A stretch of 6,408 nucleotides of DNA from a bacterium (lineage in GTDB: Bacteria > Zhuqueibacterota > Zhuqueibacteria > Thermofontimicrobiales > Thermofontimicrobiaceae). The DNA lies in NCBI GenBank assembly GCA_025453735.1, contig JALOPY010000168.1:1-6408 (forward strand), in the 5' to 3' direction. Below are positions 1 to 6,063 of this stretch, one piece after another. The translations under genes were made by a program, and so were the position numbers. The first letter of the stretch is position 1. Each line of letters opens with the position of its first letter. The notes under the pieces are model-generated. The model worked only from the letters and a program-made list of their open reading frames with translations, was not told where the DNA came from and did not search any database.

Positions 1-2859
1 GGTTGGCCATTAGCTGATTCGCTGCAAGTTTATATCAAGGATAATTACAATAATCCTGTTGGCGGATACCCGGTCACTTTTCGCTCCACCGAAGGCGATA
101 ATCCCGGAACATTCAATGGATATACAGCGCAGCAGATCATTGTGAAAACAGATAGCAAAGGAATTGCCCGGGTGATGTTTTACAGTGGAGCAAAACCTGG
201 AGTTACCTCTCTGGCAAAAGCTATTGCGGAAGGATTGACTGGATCGCCAATCACCTTCACTGTTACCGTGGCAGAATTAGCTGAAATAAAATATGTGGAT
301 GGCGATCTTCAAACCGGCGCGGTTGGGTCTGTCCTGCCAAAGCCATTAACAGCAAAAGTAGTGGACACGGCTGGAAAAGCAATTCCCAAGTTTGATATTA
401 CTTTCAAAGTCGTAAAGGGCGATGGCAATCTATCCGGGAATTCCACCATCACGGTTAAGTCGGATACGACAGCGAAAACGGCTGCTGCCACCTTTACCCT
501 CGGAACGGCTCCCGGAGACACGAATAATGTCGTCGAAGCGAGCGCGATCTATAAAAGCAAGGCGCTGAAAGGATCACCGATTCGTTATCGTGCTTCTGCT
601 GCAATTGGTAGTGTTTCGGAATTGAAAGAAGTCAGTGGAAACTACCAGCGAGAAGTTGTTGGCAATCCACTGGAAAATCCGCTGGTTGTCAGAATAACTG
701 ATAGCTTTGGAAATCCGTTTGCTGGACATCCAGTGACCTTCACGGTAAAAACCGGAGGCGGATATTTGGACGGGTCTTCGTCAAAGAAAACAGTCACGAA
801 AAACAGCAGTGATAGCGGCAAAGTTCAGGTTCTCCTTACTGTTGGAACAACCGCAGGACAAAATAATAATTCTGTGGAAATTGTTTCCTATAAACCTGGC
901 ACTCAGACCCATTTGAAAAATTCTCCGATGACTTATTTCGCATCTGCAACAGCAAGTGCTGCTCATTCATTAGCAACGGTTTCAGGAGAAAATCAACCTC
1001 GAAGTGCTGTACGGACAGCATTAGCTCAGCCTTTTGTCGTGAAAGTGAAGGATAAAGAGGGAAATCCAGTACCGGATCACCCAGTTCAATGGAAAGTAGT
1101 CCAGGGCGGCGGTACATTCGATGGACTAACAGATTCAATCAAAACGGTAAATTCCAATCAGAATGGTCTATCTCAAGTTTACTATTACCCGGGTCCGCTG
1201 GCAGGATTACAAAATGTTGTCAGATCCCAATCTTATAACCAGGTTGAATTAACTGGCTCTCCCCGGACGTTCGTCGTTGATACCAAAGAGGGAGCCATCA
1301 GTGCCTCTCGATCGGATGTTTCAGCAACAAGTCCGATCGCAGCGGATGGCGTCACCCAATCGAAAATTACTGTCACTTTGATGGATGATTGGGGCAATAA
1401 AATAGCCGGGAAAGCGTTGACGCTGAGTCCGCCCCCGACAGGTTCTAATAACACGTACACATCGTTTTCTGAACTGACAAATGCCAATGGACAGGCTTAT
1501 GCTTACCTGGCATCGACACGTGCTGAGCAGAAAATTATTAAAGTAAAAGAATTCTCTGGAGTCCAGTTGCTGGATACTGCACAAGTAAAATTTACTGCGC
1601 TGGATGCTCAAGGTATTTCTTATGTGTCCGGTACCGATCAGACCGGAAATTTTGGCACTGCCACGAAGGATAAAATTAAAGCTCGAGTTTATGATAAAAA
1701 TGGCAACCCAATCTCCGATTATCCAGTATTCTTTGAAGCCTACGAAGGCGGCGGATATGTTTGGGAATGCCGTGATTCAAAACCAGTGTTTACCGATCAA
1801 ACTGGCGTTGCATCGGCAAGCTGGATTCTCGGTCCATCCGTAGAAGTCAACCGGGCTCGTGCGAACGCTGCAGGTTTAGCAGGGTCTGGAAGCGTACGTT
1901 ACATCGCCACCGCACATTCCGGAACAGCCAAAAAAATTGAAAAAGGCAGCGGGGACACGCAGACCGGAACGGCTGGTCTTCCATTAAATAATCCGTTGGT
2001 TGTAAAAGTTGTCGATAGCGCCGGTGATCCAATTTATAATTATCCTGTTAAATTTAAAGTGACATTTGGCGGCGGCAATTTTAATGATGCTTCAATTGTA
2101 ACGATAAACACAAATCCATTCGGTGAAGCGAGTCGCTATTTAACACTGGGAAGAATCGCAGGAGCAAATGTCACATCAGTTGAAGCCACTGACCTTGCTG
2201 GCTCGCCCATCGGATTTACCAGCCAGGGAATACCTGGCGCGGCAGCAAAAATCGTTGTCGGAGCTGGCGAAGGAAAAACTGGTCCGGTTGGCGGGCAAAT
2301 TAGTGGCATTCAGGTGAAAGTTACTGACATTTACGATAATGCTGTGGGTGGCTATACAGTTAATTTTGCAGTGAATAAAGGCAATGCCTCAATTATTGGA
2401 TCAGGAGCTGTGGTGAGCGGACCCAATGGCATCGCATCAATCAGTATCAACGTGGGAAATGCAGTCGGTGAAATCGAAATTTTGGCTGCTGCACCGGGTT
2501 TAATCGGTGATGGGTTGAAGATTAAAGTTTATGCGGTTGCCGCTACTGCTGTTTCGATGACAATTTCTAATGGAAATAATCAGCAGGGAACGATTGAGCG
2601 GGAATTGGTTTATCCGCTATCTGTAGCCGTATTGGATCAATATGGCAATCCTGCTGGCGGACAGAATATCCCCATCTCTTTTGTAGTCACCCAGGGAAAT
2701 GGAATTTTGCTCAATGGTCCCACGGTTTATGCGGATGAGAAAGGGATTGCGTCAGCTCGATTCCAATTGGGCAATGTGACTGGAAGTAATTACAAAGTCT
2801 GGGCGATCAATAATGGCTTAACTGGTTCGCCGCTTGAGTTTAAGGCGAATGGCGTGACC
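1..2859 (+). repeat. Array of about nine tandem Ig-like (Big_1/invasin-type) protein repeats
   Basis: Reading the translation by eye, units start near nt 271, 610, 961, 1294, 1609, 1924, 2239 and 2542, after a partial unit at 1-270. Unit length is about 101-117 residues, and three consecutive units are close to 105. Most share a pattern: VSG..Q at the start, a PLVVKV.D..GNP strand, then PV.F.V..GGG, then a small-residue LG..AG segment, then a closing L.GSP..F. The unit at 1294-1608 differs: it carries the AADG, ITVTLMDDWGN and LTNANGQA features typical of intimin/invasin Big_1 domains. The units are diverged in sequence, and I saw no long identical DNA stretches, so this looks like an old array rather than a recent expansion. 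Boundaries are accurate to about ten residues. Confidence 0.85.
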
Positions 2860-3987
2860 AACAAATTTCCATTGATCACACCCATTCCGCCGGTGACTAT
2901 TCGCGAGAACCAGAATATCACTTTCACAGTGAATGCGACGGATGATAACAACGATCCGATTAAATTTGGTGCGCGTAGTCTGCCGCAAGGCGCTTTGTTT
3001 GATTCATTGGGAACCAAACAATTTAGCTGGACGCCTAACTATTTTCAAGCGGGTGTGCATGAAGTTCGTTTTATTGCTACAGACAATAAAAGTGGCTTTG
3101 ATGATGAAGTGGTTCGAATTACGGTGGAAAATGTCAATCGAATGCCGCAAATATCCTATTACGAACCTATTGCACATGACCTGGTTGGACATAAAAATAT
3201 CGGCGAATCCTTCCGCTTCGTTGTGCAGGTGAATGATCCTGATAATGATGAAATCACCTATAAATGGTTCGATAATGATGTGCTGGTTTCATCAAAAAAT
3301 TATTATGATTTTTATGTCGCCAATGAAGAGATTGGCAGTCATTATATTGTCGTAAAAGCCTCAGACGGATACGATACTGTTCAGCGTGATTGGGCGATTT
3401 ATATTAAGACACCGGTAGAATTAGCTCATTTTTCTGGTCGCATCGTCGAACGACAAGGCATTGAGCTGGAATGGGAAACAACTGTTGAAACAGCTCACGC
3501 TGGGTTCAATATTTTTCGACGATCGGCTTCAGAAAAAGAATATGAACAGATTAATGGCAATCTGATCAAAGCAGATGGGACGAAAAAATATCGCTATATC
3601 GATCGCAGCGTCACTGTCGGGGAGACATATTTCTTCAAGCTCGAAGATGTTTCTCTTACTGGCGAAAAAACACAGCATGATGCAATAACATTGTTCGTGA
3701 CAAAACCGGACGAGTATCGGCTGTATCAAAATTATCCGAATCCGTTTAATCCCAAAACGCATATCGATTACCAGCTTCCGGAACCATCACGAGTGACGAT
3801 TAGAATCTTCAACATCATCGGACAGGAAGTGAGAACACTGGTCGATGAGATGAAAACAGTTGGCTATCATTCGGTGATGTGGAATGGCCTGGATAATTTT
3901 GGCACGCCAGCCACTTCTGGAATTTATTACTATCGAATGGAGACCAATTCATTCATCGAAGTAAAGAAAATGGTGCTGTTGCGATAA
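1..3987 (+). CDS. Large multi-Ig-domain (invasin-like) surface/secreted protein with type IX secretion C-terminal sorting domain; 5' partial
   Basis: The reading frame is open from the first base to TAA at 3985-3987, giving 1328 codons. The first GTG (142) is internal, because the codons before it continue a normal Ig-like unit, so the true start lies upstream. Domains in order: about nine Ig-like units (nt 1-2859); a cadherin/He_PIG-like domain (about 2860-3147; motifs DDNNDP, FSWTP and FIATDNKSG); a PKD-like domain (about 3148-3414; VNDPDNDEITYKW, VKASDG); a FnIII-like domain (about 3415-3705; LEWET, GFNIFRR, YRYIDRSV); and a sorting domain (3715-3984). Known of such proteins: they cross the outer membrane through type IX secretion and are attached to the surface or released. 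Inferred role: an elongated adhesin or matrix-type protein; no catalytic domain is visible here. The only cysteine in the visible part is at 1768-1770. A catalytic or binding domain could lie upstream. The family call is firm; the function is unknown. Confidence 0.93.
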   Translation, partial: GWPLADSLQVYIKDNYNNPVGGYPVTFRSTEGDNPGTFNGYTAQQIIVKTDSKGIARVMFYSGAKPGVTSLAKAIAEGLTGSPITFTVTVAELAEIKYVDGDLQTGAVGSVLPKPLTAKVVDTAGKAIPKFDITFKVVKGDGNLSGNSTITVKSDTTAKTAAATFTLGTAPGDTNNVVEASAIYKSKALKGSPIRYRASAAIGSVSELKEVSGNYQREVVGNPLENPLVVRITDSFGNPFAGHPVTFTVKTGGGYLDGSSSKKTVTKNSSDSGKVQVLLTVGTTAGQNNNSVEIVSYKPGTQTHLKNSPMTYFASATASAAHSLATVSGENQPRSAVRTALAQPFVVKVKDKEGNPVPDHPVQWKVVQGGGTFDGLTDSIKTVNSNQNGLSQVYYYPGPLAGLQNVVRSQSYNQVELTGSPRTFVVDTKEGAISASRSDVSATSPIAADGVTQSKITVTLMDDWGNKIAGKALTLSPPPTGSNNTYTSFSELTNANGQAYAYLASTRAEQKIIKVKEFSGVQLLDTAQVKFTALDAQGISYVSGTDQTGNFGTATKDKIKARVYDKNGNPISDYPVFFEAYEGGGYVWECRDSKPVFTDQTGVASASWILGPSVEVNRARANAAGLAGSGSVRYIATAHSGTAKKIEKGSGDTQTGTAGLPLNNPLVVKVVDSAGDPIYNYPVKFKVTFGGGNFNDASIVTINTNPFGEASRYLTLGRIAGANVTSVEATDLAGSPIGFTSQGIPGAAAKIVVGAGEGKTGPVGGQISGIQVKVTDIYDNAVGGYTVNFAVNKGNASIIGSGAVVSGPNGIASISINVGNAVGEIEILAAAPGLIGDGLKIKVYAVAATAVSMTISNGNNQQGTIERELVYPLSVAVLDQYGNPAGGQNIPISFVVTQGNGILLNGPTVYADEKGIASARFQLGNVTGSNYKVWAINNGLTGSPLEFKANGVTNKFPLITPIPPVTIRENQNITFTVNATDDNNDPIKFGARSLPQGALFDSLGTKQFSWTPNYFQAGVHEVRFIATDNKSGFDDEVVRITVENVNRMPQISYYEPIAHDLVGHKNIGESFRFVVQVNDPDNDEITYKWFDNDVLVSSKNYYDFYVANEEIGSHYIVVKASDGYDTVQRDWAIYIKTPVELAHFSGRIVERQGIELEWETTVETAHAGFNIFRRSASEKEYEQINGNLIKADGTKKYRYIDRSVTVGETYFFKLEDVSLTGEKTQHDAITLFVTKPDEYRLYQNYPNPFNPKTHIDYQLPEPSRVTIRIFNIIGQEVRTLVDEMKTVGYHSVMWNGLDNFGTPATSGIYYYRMETNSFIEVKKMVLLR
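3715..3984 (+). other. Type IX secretion C-terminal sorting domain with FlgD-like Ig fold
   Basis: The last 90 residues of the large protein open with YRLYQNYPNPFNPKTHIDY, continue through VTIRIFNIIGQEVRTL and a GYHSVMWNG strand, then SGIYYYRM, and end KKMVLLR at the stop codon. This is the familiar TIGR04183/FlgD_ig layout. Known of the family: the domain directs a Sec-exported protein through the type IX outer-membrane channel and is then usually removed or linked to a surface anchor. No translocon gene is in the window, so the presence of the secretion system is inferred from this domain. Confidence 0.92.
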
Positions 3988-3999
3988 GGAAATATTTCC
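3988..3999. repeat. Perfect 12-bp palindrome abutting the stop codon
   Basis: GGAAATATTTCC begins at the base immediately after the TAA of the large Ig-domain gene. It is fully self-complementary, so it is either a protein-binding site or part of the compound inverted-repeat cluster that follows. It lacks a loop and a T-tract, so it is not a Rho-independent terminator. Confidence 0.6.
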
Positions 4000-4000
4000 G

Positions 4001-4044
4001 GTAGGTGCGGTGCGTTTATGCACCGCATCCGCTCATCAGCGGAT
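4001..4044. repeat. GTAG-led double hairpin, REP-like element
   Basis: GTAG (4001-4004) leads into a hairpin with a perfect 8-bp core, TGCGGTGC (4006-4013) against GCACCGCA (4020-4027). A G-U pair and a G-C pair can extend it to 4004/4029, and the loop is 6 nt. A second hairpin follows directly and shares bases 4027-4029: ATCCGCT (4027-4033), loop CATC, AGCGGAT (4038-4044). The two stems therefore compete for their shared bases. A GTAG tetranucleotide before a GC-rich palindrome is the layout of REP sequences mobilised by TnpA-REP (RAYT) transposases; assignment to that class is inference. No T-tract follows. Confidence 0.55.
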
Positions 4045-4162
4045 ACTAGCATTGCACTCTTGTTTCGTGACACCATGGAAACGAAGTCACTTCAGATTCA
4101 TTGTATCGGAATTTCAAAGTACATTAAAAAAATACCATAAAAAAACCTTAAAGGGAGTATAA

Positions 4163-4230
4163 GAGTTAACGGAGTTTTACTGAGAAATTTTTGGAGATAT
4201 TGGGTGGCGGTTATAAAACTCCGTTTGCTC
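4163..4230. repeat. Long-stem inverted repeat (68 nt)
   Basis: AACGGAGTTTTA (4168-4179) is the exact reverse complement of TAAAACTCCGTT (4214-4225). GAG (4163-4165) pairs with CTC (4228-4230) across one wobble and one mismatch. The enclosed segment (4180-4213) is 34 nt and unpaired as far as I can see. Just outside the right arm, TTCTCA (4234-4239) could instead pair with TGAGAA (4181-4186) inside the loop, giving an alternative fold. It could be a structured leader RNA, a small non-autonomous mobile element, or terminal repeats of a decayed insertion. I cannot tell which. Confidence 0.5.
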
Positions 4231-4247
4231 CGCTTCTCATTGTAGGG

Positions 4248-4266
4248 GAATTAATTCATTAATTAA
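4248..4266. repeat. AT-rich nested palindromes
   Basis: GAATTAATTC (4248-4257) is a perfect 10-bp palindrome. It overlaps a second inverted repeat, TTAATT (4251-4256) with AATTAA (4261-4266) across a CATT loop. The pair follows another GTAG (4242-4245). It lies about 145 bp upstream of the radical SAM start codon, so it could be an operator, but AT-rich palindromes of this size also arise by chance. Confidence 0.35.
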
Positions 4267-4394
4267 GTTGCGAGCTATGTTCTTAAGTTTAATAACAGCA
4301 CTATTTGCGATATATGATGCTTGGTAATAAGCAGATGCCAGAGCAGCTATAGTTTGAAATTATTTCTTGAAGGACATGGGCAGAATAACAGACT

Positions 4395-4401
4395 GGAAAG
4401 G
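4395..4401 (+). promoter_or_regulatory. Ribosome-binding site candidate that sets the radical SAM start
   Basis: The purine run GGAAAGG ends 9 nt before ATG 4411. It is only a moderate match to a Shine-Dalgarno sequence, but its spacing is suitable. It supports ATG 4411 over the in-frame TTG at 4321, whose extra 30 residues do not resemble the start of this family, and over ATG 4423. Confidence 0.5.
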
Positions 4402-4410
4402 CGTTTACAG

Positions 4411-5874
4411 ATGAGCAGGAAAATGGAGAGCTATAAAAATATACTATTGGTCAATCCTGCAATTGACAAAGAAAAAAAATATGGTAAGCTGGCAAATATG
4501 CTACTGACACCCTCAGTTCCTTTGAGCATTGTTTTTTTGGGCAGTTTTTTGGAACACCACGGGTACCAGGTGCGATTGTTTGACGAACAGATAGAGTTTT
4601 TAACAGCAAATCGGGTTCAAGAAATAATCAATGAATTCAATCCCGGCGTCATTGGATTTACCTGCACGACCCCGGGAATGGCACGCGCCCATGAAATCGC
4701 TGCTGATATTAAACAAATTGATCCTGGGATCAAAATCGTGATGGGAAATATCCATCCGACGGTGCTGCCGGAAGAAACGCTGCATGATGCCAATGTCGAT
4801 TTGGTCGTGCGAAGCGAAGGTGAGCTCTCATTGCTGGAATATTTGCAAGCGCTGGAAAACCATGGCGATTTAAGCAAAATAAAAGGGATCTCCTACAAGT
4901 TCAATGGCGGGTATCAACATACCGAAAGCCGAATGTATGAGAAAGACCTCGATGTTTTCCCGCCTATAAATTGGAAGCTGCTGACTGACACCCAGGGCAA
5001 TTACAGCATCGAATGGATTCTCACGTCACGAGGGTGCCCTTACAAATGTGTTTTTTGTTCCGCCCGAAGCGTGTCTGGATTCAAATATCGATTCAATAGT
5101 CCGGAGCGAGTCATTCAAGAAGTGGATGTGGTGGTGCAAAATTTTGGCAAGAAATTTTTCAGCTTTGCCGATGATAATTTTGTGGTCCGCAAAGAGCGAA
5201 CCAGGGAAATCTGCAATCTGCTCATCGAGCGAGGTTACCACAAAGAAGTGAAATGGCTGTGCCAGACCCGAGCCGATGCGGTCGAAGAGTCATTATTAGA
5301 CCTGATGCGCGAAGCTGGATGCGAATACATCAGCTTTGGCATCGAGACCGGTACGCAACGCCTGCTGGATTTGATTGGCAAAACCTTGAAGCTTGAAACG
5401 ATAGAAAAAGCTGTGAGCATGGCGCACCAGGCAGGAATCAAAACACGAGGATCTTTCATGCTGGGACTGCCGTCGGAGACTCACGAAGATTCGCTGGCGA
5501 CAATTGATTTCGCTTTACGATTGCCGCTGGATATTGCCAAATTCAATCTGGCAGTGCCCTATCCCGGCACTGAGCTGCTCCAGATGGCGATCGCCGAAGG
5601 ACTAAAGGTTTCTGATGATTGGTCGAAAATCAATACCGCAGCCGGTCTCAGCAATTCCGAAGCGTACTACGTCCCCAAAGGCAGAACCACGGAAGAATTG
5701 GCTAAATTACAGAAATTAGCTCATACCAAATTTTACCTTCGTCCCAAACAGCTCTGGAGAATTTTGAAGCGGGAAAATATCGATTTCAATCTTCCCCAGA
5801 TTAAATCACCGCGTCAATTTTTTGAATTGATCGGGGCTGTGGCGGAGTTTATGATTCAAACGATAAAAAAGTAA
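4411..5874 (+). CDS. B12-binding-domain radical SAM protein, substrate unknown
   Basis: A complete 487-residue protein. Residues about 11-140 form a cobalamin-binding Rossmann-like domain: ILLVNPA at the start, PSVPLSIVFLGSFLEHHGYQ at 34-53, GNIHPTVLPEE at 112-122 and RSEGE at 134-138. The DxHxxG cobalamin-ligating motif is absent, as is common in this class. Residues about 200-400 form the radical SAM barrel, with RGCPYKCVFC giving C209, C213 and C216 for the 4Fe-4S cluster, FADDNF at 252-257, GIETG at 310-314 and GLPSE at 352-356. A helical tail of about 80 residues follows. Members of this class (BchE-, HpnJ- and Class B methylase-like) catalyse methylation, cyclisation or other radical steps on lipids, tetrapyrroles or natural products; the substrate cannot be read from the sequence. 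It is cytoplasmic and has no signal peptide. Gaps on both sides and its own terminator suggest a single-gene transcript. Confidence 0.93.
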   Translation: MSRKMESYKNILLVNPAIDKEKKYGKLANMLLTPSVPLSIVFLGSFLEHHGYQVRLFDEQIEFLTANRVQEIINEFNPGVIGFTCTTPGMARAHEIAADIKQIDPGIKIVMGNIHPTVLPEETLHDANVDLVVRSEGELSLLEYLQALENHGDLSKIKGISYKFNGGYQHTESRMYEKDLDVFPPINWKLLTDTQGNYSIEWILTSRGCPYKCVFCSARSVSGFKYRFNSPERVIQEVDVVVQNFGKKFFSFADDNFVVRKERTREICNLLIERGYHKEVKWLCQTRADAVEESLLDLMREAGCEYISFGIETGTQRLLDLIGKTLKLETIEKAVSMAHQAGIKTRGSFMLGLPSETHEDSLATIDFALRLPLDIAKFNLAVPYPGTELLQMAIAEGLKVSDDWSKINTAAGLSNSEAYYVPKGRTTEELAKLQKLAHTKFYLRPKQLWRILKRENIDFNLPQIKSPRQFFELIGAVAEFMIQTIKK

Positions 5875-5896
5875 CAACGATTCGTTTTGCCAGGTT

Positions 5897-5931
5897 AAAA
5901 TAGCTCCTTTATTCTTCAGGAGCTATTTTTA
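5897..5931 (+). terminator. Rho-independent terminator of the radical SAM gene
   Basis: AAAATAGCTCC (5897-5907) pairs perfectly with GGAGCTATTTT (5919-5929) around an 11-nt loop, and the right arm runs into a T-rich tail. It begins 22 nt after the stop codon. The A/T flanks make it a possible two-way terminator, but no minus-strand gene needs it here. Confidence 0.88.
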
Positions 5932-5968
5932 TATATAGATTCTGAAGAATGTCACAAATGTAAAATCT

Positions 5969-5984
5969 ATCTAAAAATTTAGAT
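5969..5984. promoter_or_regulatory. 16-bp palindrome upstream of the FG-GAP gene, possible operator
   Basis: ATCTAAA (5969-5975) and TTTAGAT (5978-5984) are exact inverted copies separated by AA. The site lies about 80 bp before ATG 6064, a plausible position for a regulator site. A TATTATATA stretch near 6039-6047 could hold a -10 element, though I see no clear -35. It could also be chance in AT-rich DNA. Confidence 0.35.
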
Positions 5985-6063
5985 CAAAATGCCTGGAAAA
6001 CCAGCTTTAAATATTACTCAATCGGAAATGAATGTTGGTATTATATACTCGATTAAAACGAAT

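Larger units (their letters stand above)
3988..4410. other. Non-coding gap rich in inverted repeats
   Basis: I find no credible gene on either strand in these 423 bases. The first 280 or so bases hold a series of palindromes, listed separately: 3988-3999, 4004-4029, 4027-4044, 4163-4230 and 4248-4266. Two runs of seven A (4126-4132 and 4139-4145) lie between them. The span 4045-4125 has only short, competing inverted repeats such as GTGAC/GTCAC and GTTTC/GAAAC. The span 4270-4394 is AT-rich and must contain the promoter of the radical SAM gene, but I cannot pick a convincing -35/-10 pair. No U-tract follows the hairpins just after the stop codon, so a standard terminator for the large gene is not evident. 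Confidence 0.75.

Noticed and set aside
309..1611. Several minus-strand open frames of 60-100 codons inside the large Ig-domain gene
   Set aside because: They lie wholly within a strongly supported + strand gene, have no recognisable domains and no start signals, and overlap one another.
1..2859. Recently expanded DNA tandem repeat or CRISPR-like array
   Set aside because: The repeats are recognisable in protein but diverged in DNA, with units of over 300 bp and no spacer structure.
1604..3232. + strand open frames in other phases (1604-1843 and 2933-3232)
   Set aside because: They overlap the in-frame Ig-like and cadherin-like domains, and their translations look like out-of-frame noise.
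4001..4044. The GC-rich hairpins as a terminator for the large gene
   Set aside because: No T-tract follows either stem, and the two stems compete for shared bases.
4321..4410. Upstream TTG start giving a 517-residue radical SAM protein
   Set aside because: The extra 30 residues are not typical of the family, TTG is a rare start, and a purine-rich site precedes ATG 4411.
4150..4410. Cobalamin riboswitch in front of the B12-type radical SAM gene
   Set aside because: I could not find a convincing B12 box (AGYCAGRAGACC-like) or the conserved GCCACTG element. The enzyme's use of B12 alone is not evidence for one.
4600..5484. Minus-strand and out-of-phase open frames inside the radical SAM gene
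   Set aside because: They are shadows of a gene with intact, family-specific motifs in the annotated frame.
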